From Streptomyces albireticuli (GTDB taxonomy: Bacteria > Actinomycetota > Actinomycetes > Streptomycetales > Streptomycetaceae), in the NCBI RefSeq assembly GCF_002192455.1, contig NZ_CP021744.1, positions 3,936,001 through 4,000,000 of the forward strand: a DNA stretch of 64,000 bases, in the 5' to 3' direction. This document shows, piece by piece, positions 60,560-64,000 of the stretch. The position numbers were made by a program, and so were the translations under genes. Numbering within the stretch: the first letter of the stretch is position 1; each line of letters opens with the position of its first letter. The notes below the pieces were generated by a model. It worked only from the letters and a program-made list of their open reading frames with translations. It did not search any database and was not told the origin of the DNA.

Positions 60560-61537
60560 ATGCATGCGATCACCATCAACGAACCCGGCGGACCGGAGTC
60601 CCTGGTCTGGTCCGAGGTGCCCGATCCCGTGCCCGGTGAGGGCGAGGTCCTGGTCGAGGTCGTCGCCGGTGCCGTCAACCGCGCGGACGTGATGCAGCGT
60701 CAGGGCTTCTACGACCCGCCGCCCGGCGCGTCCCCCTACCCGGGGCTGGAGTGCTCCGGCCGGATCACGGCCCTCGGGCCCGGGGTGGCCGGCTGGGCCG
60801 TCGGCGACGAGGTGTGCGCGCTGCTGGCGGGCGGCGGCTACGCGGAGAAGGTCTGCGTACCGGCCGGCCAGCTGCTGCCCGTACCGGACGGCATGGACCT
60901 CGTCACGGCCGCCGCGCTGCCCGAGGTCACCGCCACCGTGTGGTCCAACGTCTTCATGGTCGCCCACCTGCGCCCCGGCGAGACCCTGCTCGTCCACGGC
61001 GGCGGCAGCGGCATCGGCACCATGGCCGTCCAGCTGGCCAAGGCGGTCGGCGCGCGCGTCGCGGTCACCGCGGGCAGCCAGGAGAAGCTGGAGCGCTGCC
61101 GGGAGCTCGGCGCGGACATCCTCATCGACTACCGGCAGCAGGACTTCGTCGAGGAGCTCGACAAGGTGACGGGCGGCGTCGGCGCGGACGTCATCCTCGA
61201 CATCCTCGGCGCCAAGTACCTCGCCCGGAACGTGGCCGCCCTCGCGGTCAACGGCCGGCTGGTCGTCATCGGCCTCCAGGGCGGCCGTAAGGCCGAACTG
61301 GACCTCGGCACGCTGCTCACCAAGCGCGCCGCCGTCCTGGCCACCTCGCTGCGGGCCCGGCCGCTCCAGGAGAAGGCGGCGATCGTCGCGGCCGTGCGCG
61401 AGCACGTCTGGCCGCTGATCGCCGGCGGGCGGGTCCGGGCGGTGGTCGACCGCACGCTGCCGATGCGGGACGCGGCGCGGGCCCACCGGATCCTGGAGGA
61501 GAGCTCCCACGTCGGGAAGATCCTGCTGACGACCTGA
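60560..61537 (+). CDS. NAD(P)H-quinone oxidoreductase (medium-chain, zinc-independent)
   Basis: 325 residues of the QOR/PIG3 family of medium-chain dehydrogenases. It has MHAITINEPGGPESLVWSEV at the start, VNRADVMQRQGFYDPPPGAS (about 39-58), the nucleotide-binding LLVHGGGSGIGTMAVQLAKA (about 143-162) and LGADILIDYRQQDF. The catalytic zinc ligands of alcohol dehydrogenases are lacking. It reduces quinones or other electrophiles with NADPH. It resembles human TP53I3-type proteins (GFYDPPPGASPYPGLE), so substrates may be ortho-quinones. Confidence 0.9.
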   Translation: MHAITINEPGGPESLVWSEVPDPVPGEGEVLVEVVAGAVNRADVMQRQGFYDPPPGASPYPGLECSGRITALGPGVAGWAVGDEVCALLAGGGYAEKVCVPAGQLLPVPDGMDLVTAAALPEVTATVWSNVFMVAHLRPGETLLVHGGGSGIGTMAVQLAKAVGARVAVTAGSQEKLERCRELGADILIDYRQQDFVEELDKVTGGVGADVILDILGAKYLARNVAALAVNGRLVVIGLQGGRKAELDLGTLLTKRAAVLATSLRARPLQEKAAIVAAVREHVWPLIAGGRVRAVVDRTLPMRDAARAHRILEESSHVGKILLTT

Positions 61538-61629
61538 GCGGGCGCGGCGGGGGGAGGTATCCCTGTCGGTTCACCCGGTCGGCACGCGCGCGCGTGCCGT
61601 GCCGCACCGGGCGGGCGAGGCTGGGACGC

Positions 61630-62247
61630 GTGGACCGTGGACCGCGTGCGATATCCCCGGCCCGGCGGGCGCTGTCCCTCGCCGGGCCGGCGCTGGCGGC
61701 GGCGGCCGTGCTGGCCGCCCCCGCCTTCCACCACGCGCAACGACCGGACGACGCGCCGGCCGCCCGCGCCGCGTCCGCCACCGCCCCGGGCCCGTCCCGG
61801 CCCCCGCCGGGCGAGGACGACCGGCTCGCCGGGAGCCACGCGGGGGAGGGCCGCACCCACCCCGGCCGGCCCGCGGAGACCGGGCCCGGATCCCCGTCGC
61901 CCTCCGACGCGCGGCCGTCCCCGTCGACCTCGTCCTCGGCGGGAGCGCCCCCTCCCGACGACTCTCCCGACGACCCCGAGGCCGGACGGGCGCCCGGCCA
62001 GGCGTGGCCGCCCGCGGACCCGGGAGAGGCACCGGCGTCGCCCCCCGGAGGCGACACGCCCGGCGGCGGCACCTCCGGCACCGGCGACGACGGCACCGAG
62101 GGCGGGTCCACCGCGGCCGGCCCCCGGGAGGACGAGGCCCTGGAGGAGGGCGACCGCGTCCTGCGCGTCCTGCCGCTGGGCACCGGAATGACCCTCACCG
62201 GCCTGGGACTCGGCTACTTCGCCCTCCGGCTGCGGCGCGCGAGGTGA
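61630..62247 (+). CDS. Secreted Pro/Gly-rich protein with sortase-signal-like C-terminus
   Basis: 205 residues. A basic N-terminus and hydrophobic stretch (RRALSLAGPALAAAAVLAAP) look like a signal peptide. Residues about 35-170 are low-complexity, rich in Pro, Gly, Ser, Asp and Thr, as in wall-spanning stalks. The C-terminus reads VLRVLPLGTGMTLTGLGLGY followed by FALRLRRAR: a Leu-Pro...Thr-Gly motif, a hydrophobic helix and a positively charged tail, the layout of a sorting signal, though LPLGTG is not the canonical LPxTG or LAxTG. GTG 61630 was chosen to begin near the signal peptide. No family was recognised. Confidence 0.6.
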   Translation: MDRGPRAISPARRALSLAGPALAAAAVLAAPAFHHAQRPDDAPAARAASATAPGPSRPPPGEDDRLAGSHAGEGRTHPGRPAETGPGSPSPSDARPSPSTSSSAGAPPPDDSPDDPEAGRAPGQAWPPADPGEAPASPPGGDTPGGGTSGTGDDGTEGGSTAAGPREDEALEEGDRVLRVLPLGTGMTLTGLGLGYFALRLRRAR

Positions 62248-62340
62248 GAAGGGGGCGCGCGGTAAGGCGCGTCGCACGGTGGATCAGACGTGTACGGGGG
62301 CATCACCAGGGGGAAATCACCTGTGCGAGAGAATGGCGGC

Positions 62341-62901
62341 ATGGATATGCCGAGGAATGAACGGTCGCAGGAGAGCCCGCACGTCCTGGTCGTAGGCCCG
62401 GACGGCATGGCTCTCGGCAGCACCAACCCCGGCAACGGGGAAGGTGACGACGAGTCGCGCGAGGTCCCCGTGACGGAGATGGTCGAACAGCCCGCGAAGG
62501 TCATGCGCATCGGCAGCATGATCAAGCAGCTGCTGGAGGAAGTCCGCGCCGCACCCCTGGACGAGGCGAGCCGGGTCCGGCTCAAGGAGATCCACCACAG
62601 CTCCGTGCGCGAGCTGGAGGACGGTCTCGCGCCCGAGCTCGTCGAGGAGCTGGAGCGCCTCTCCCTGCCCTTCACCGACGAGACGATCCCCACCGAGGCG
62701 GAACTGCGCATCGCGCAGGCGCAGTTGGTCGGCTGGCTGGAAGGGCTCTTCCACGGCATCCAGACGACGCTGTTCGCCCAGCAGATGGCGGCACGCGCGC
62801 AGTTGGAGCAGATGCGCAGGGCGCTGCCGCCCGGCGTCCTGGGTGAGGACGACGGCGAGGGCCACCAGCACGGCGGAGCCCGCTCCGGCCCCTATCTGTA
62901 A
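62341..62901 (+). CDS. bpa: Bacterial proteasome activator Bpa
   Basis: 186-residue, ATP-independent proteasome activator (also called PafE) that forms a dodecameric ring on the 20S proteasome and opens its gate. The helical core is seen in VTEMVEQPAKVMRIGSMIKQ (about 47-66), ARVRLKEIHHSSVRELEDGL-like and QLVGWLEGLFHGIQTTLFAQ (about 128-147) segments, and the protein ends in GPYL, matching the C-terminal HbYX-type docking motif. ATG 62341 behind GAGAGAA was chosen; ATG 62347 and GTG 62290 are alternatives. Convergent with the PASTA kinase gene, with a strong hairpin between. Confidence 0.88.
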   Translation: MDMPRNERSQESPHVLVVGPDGMALGSTNPGNGEGDDESREVPVTEMVEQPAKVMRIGSMIKQLLEEVRAAPLDEASRVRLKEIHHSSVRELEDGLAPELVEELERLSLPFTDETIPTEAELRIAQAQLVGWLEGLFHGIQTTLFAQQMAARAQLEQMRRALPPGVLGEDDGEGHQHGGARSGPYL

Positions 62902-62942
62902 GCGTGTAGCCGTAAGCGTGTCTCCGTAAGGACGCGCGAACG

Positions 62943-62985
62943 TGTGTGTGCCCGGTACGTCCGACGGACGTACCGGGCACACACA
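62943..62985. terminator. Bidirectional terminator between bpa and the PASTA kinase gene
   Basis: Perfect 20-bp inverted repeat: arms 62943-62962 and 62966-62985, starting TGTGTGTGCCCGG, with a 3-nt loop GAC. It lies between two convergent genes. Confidence 0.88.
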
Positions 62986-63023
62986 TGGCCGGGCCTGCGA
63001 GCCTTACGGCGCCCTACGACGCC

Positions 63024-64000
63024 TTACGACGCGGGGTCGCCCGTCGACACCGTCAGCACGAACATGTCGCTCGGCGACTTCGGGTCGAACGCGTCACCCT
63101 GCTTGGGCGTCTGGCTGAGCACGGTGCCCTTGCCCCAGGTGTTCTCGTTCTGCTGGTCGATGCGGTACTTCCAGCCGGCGGCCTGGAGGCACGCCTTGAC
63201 CGAGTCGACGTAGAAGTAGCTGAAGTCGGGCGCCGACTTCTTCGACTTGTCGTTGTAGTACTCGTAGGCCTTCGTGCACTTCTCCTTGTCGATGACCTTC
63301 GACCGGTCGCCCTCGCGGTGCTTGCTCTGGGTGCCGCCGGCGGTGCCGCCCGTGCCGCTGCCCGAGCCGCCCGTCGTCGTACCGCCGCCGGAGCCGCCGG
63401 CCGGGGCGCCCGTCACCGGCGGCTGCGAGTTCTTGCCGCCGTTCGCCTCGTCGCCCTTGTCGGAGTTGCCGCCGTTGAGCGCGATCGCGGCGATCACGCC
63501 GATGACCGCGAGGACGGCGACGATGCCCGAGCCGATGATGACCGGCTTGTTGCTCTTGCCGCCCTGCGGCGCCGGCGCGGGCGAGGGGTTGATCGAGTAC
63601 GGCGGGGGCGTGCCCGGACCGTTCGGCCCGCCGGCCTGGAACGGCTGGACGGGCGTGGGGTAGGCCGGGGCGCCCGGCGGCGGGGTGGAGGGCCCGTAGG
63701 AGGCGTACGGCCCGGGGGCGGGCTGGTACGGCGTCTGGACGCCCTGCGGGCCCGGCCCGGGGGTCTGCGCGTCGACGGGCGGGAAGACGGCCGAGCTCAC
63801 GCCCGCGCCGCTGCGCGCCGGCGGGCCGCCCGCCACGATGATCGGCGAGGCCCCGGACTGCGCGGTGCCCGCGACCCGCGCGCACTCGTCCCGCATGGAC
63901 TCGGCGCTCGGGAAGCGCTCGTTCGGGTTCTTCTTCAGCGCGCGGGCCACGAGGGCGTCCACGGCCGGCGGGATCGAACGATTGATCGAGGATGGAGCGA
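63024..64000 (-). CDS. Ser/Thr protein kinase with single PASTA-like domain (N-terminal part beyond right edge)
   Basis: About 325 residues of the C-terminal part are visible. They start in the end of the kinase domain (SINRSIPPAVDALVARALKK, then NPNERFPSAESMRDECAR), which is the usual kinase subdomain XI. A Pro/Gly/Ala-rich linker of about 100 residues follows, then one transmembrane helix (PVIIGSGIVAVLAVIGVIAA), a Gly/Thr-rich spacer, and one outer domain like a PASTA repeat (ACLQAAGWKYRIDQQNENTW, VLSQTPKQGDAFDPKSPSDM). It differs from PknB, which has four PASTA repeats. The open frame continues to base 64000, so the gene is cut by the edge. Confidence 0.9.
   Translation of the reverse strand, partial: APSSINRSIPPAVDALVARALKKNPNERFPSAESMRDECARVAGTAQSGASPIIVAGGPPARSGAGVSSAVFPPVDAQTPGPGPQGVQTPYQPAPGPYASYGPSTPPPGAPAYPTPVQPFQAGGPNGPGTPPPYSINPSPAPAPQGGKSNKPVIIGSGIVAVLAVIGVIAAIALNGGNSDKGDEANGGKNSQPPVTGAPAGGSGGGTTTGGSGSGTGGTAGGTQSKHREGDRSKVIDKEKCTKAYEYYNDKSKKSAPDFSYFYVDSVKACLQAAGWKYRIDQQNENTWGKGTVLSQTPKQGDAFDPKSPSDMFVLTVSTGDPAS

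Overview
The window is a piece of a Streptomyces-type actinobacterial chromosome centred on the replication origin. The evidence is very high G+C coding sequence with many GTG starts, the conserved order yidC-yidD-rnpA-rpmH-dnaA-oriC-dnaN-gnd-recF-DUF721-gyrB-gyrA-DUF3566-tRNA-Ile, a DnaA with a very long linker domain, and actinobacterial genes such as crgA, class E sortases, the fhaA/fhaB-pstP-rodA-pbpA-pknB operon and bpa. The species cannot be named from sequence alone. No insertion sequence, prophage or CRISPR array was seen.

Region by region. 1-16 kb: yidC (cut by the left edge), yidD, rnpA and rpmH read leftwards, while dnaA, dnaN, gnd, recF, a DUF721/DciA-like gene, gyrB, gyrA and a DUF3566 gene read rightwards. 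The 848-bp dnaA-dnaN gap is oriC, filled with DnaA-box-like nonamers. tRNA-Ile and a DLW-39 peptide follow. 15.5-20.6 kb: a Ser/Thr kinase, an HTH protein, tRNA-Ala, DUF5324, a cyclophilin, a rhomboid protease, a cluster of DnaA boxes outside oriC, and crgA. 20.7-33 kb: cell-surface and division genes, namely DUF881, three class E sortases around a small membrane protein and a pabA/trpG-type amidotransferase, then the convergent PknB signalling/elongasome operon. 33.5-40 kb: tRNA-Leu followed by a more variable block (membrane protein, XRE regulator, MarR regulator with a YhgE-like membrane protein, DUF2252, J-domain-like protein, rhodanese).

40-56.4 kb: a catabolic block. It holds a frameshifted acyl-CoA dehydrogenase, the paaABCDE phenylacetyl-CoA epoxidase operon, a DUF5819/HTTM/SpoU trio, paaN, paaH with a TetR regulator (probable PaaR), an Lrp-type regulator, and a three-gene branched-chain keto acid dehydrogenase operon (E1alpha-E1beta-E2). 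Three promoters in this block share the dyad ACCGNNCGNNCGGT (one with a single mismatch), and each has a strict DnaA box within about 24-36 bp. 56.4-64 kb: a tandem intergenic repeat, mobA-DUF6457 and moeA, a potassium channel with an RCK domain, a quinone oxidoreductase, a secreted Pro-rich protein with a sortase-signal-like tail, the proteasome activator bpa, and a PASTA Ser/Thr kinase cut by the right edge.

The most interesting signals are the paired TetR operator/DnaA-box arrangement in the catabolic block, the DnaA-box cluster near crgA, the three-sortase cluster, the HTTM/DUF5819 pair, and two homopolymer frameshifts that may be sequencing errors or real lesions.
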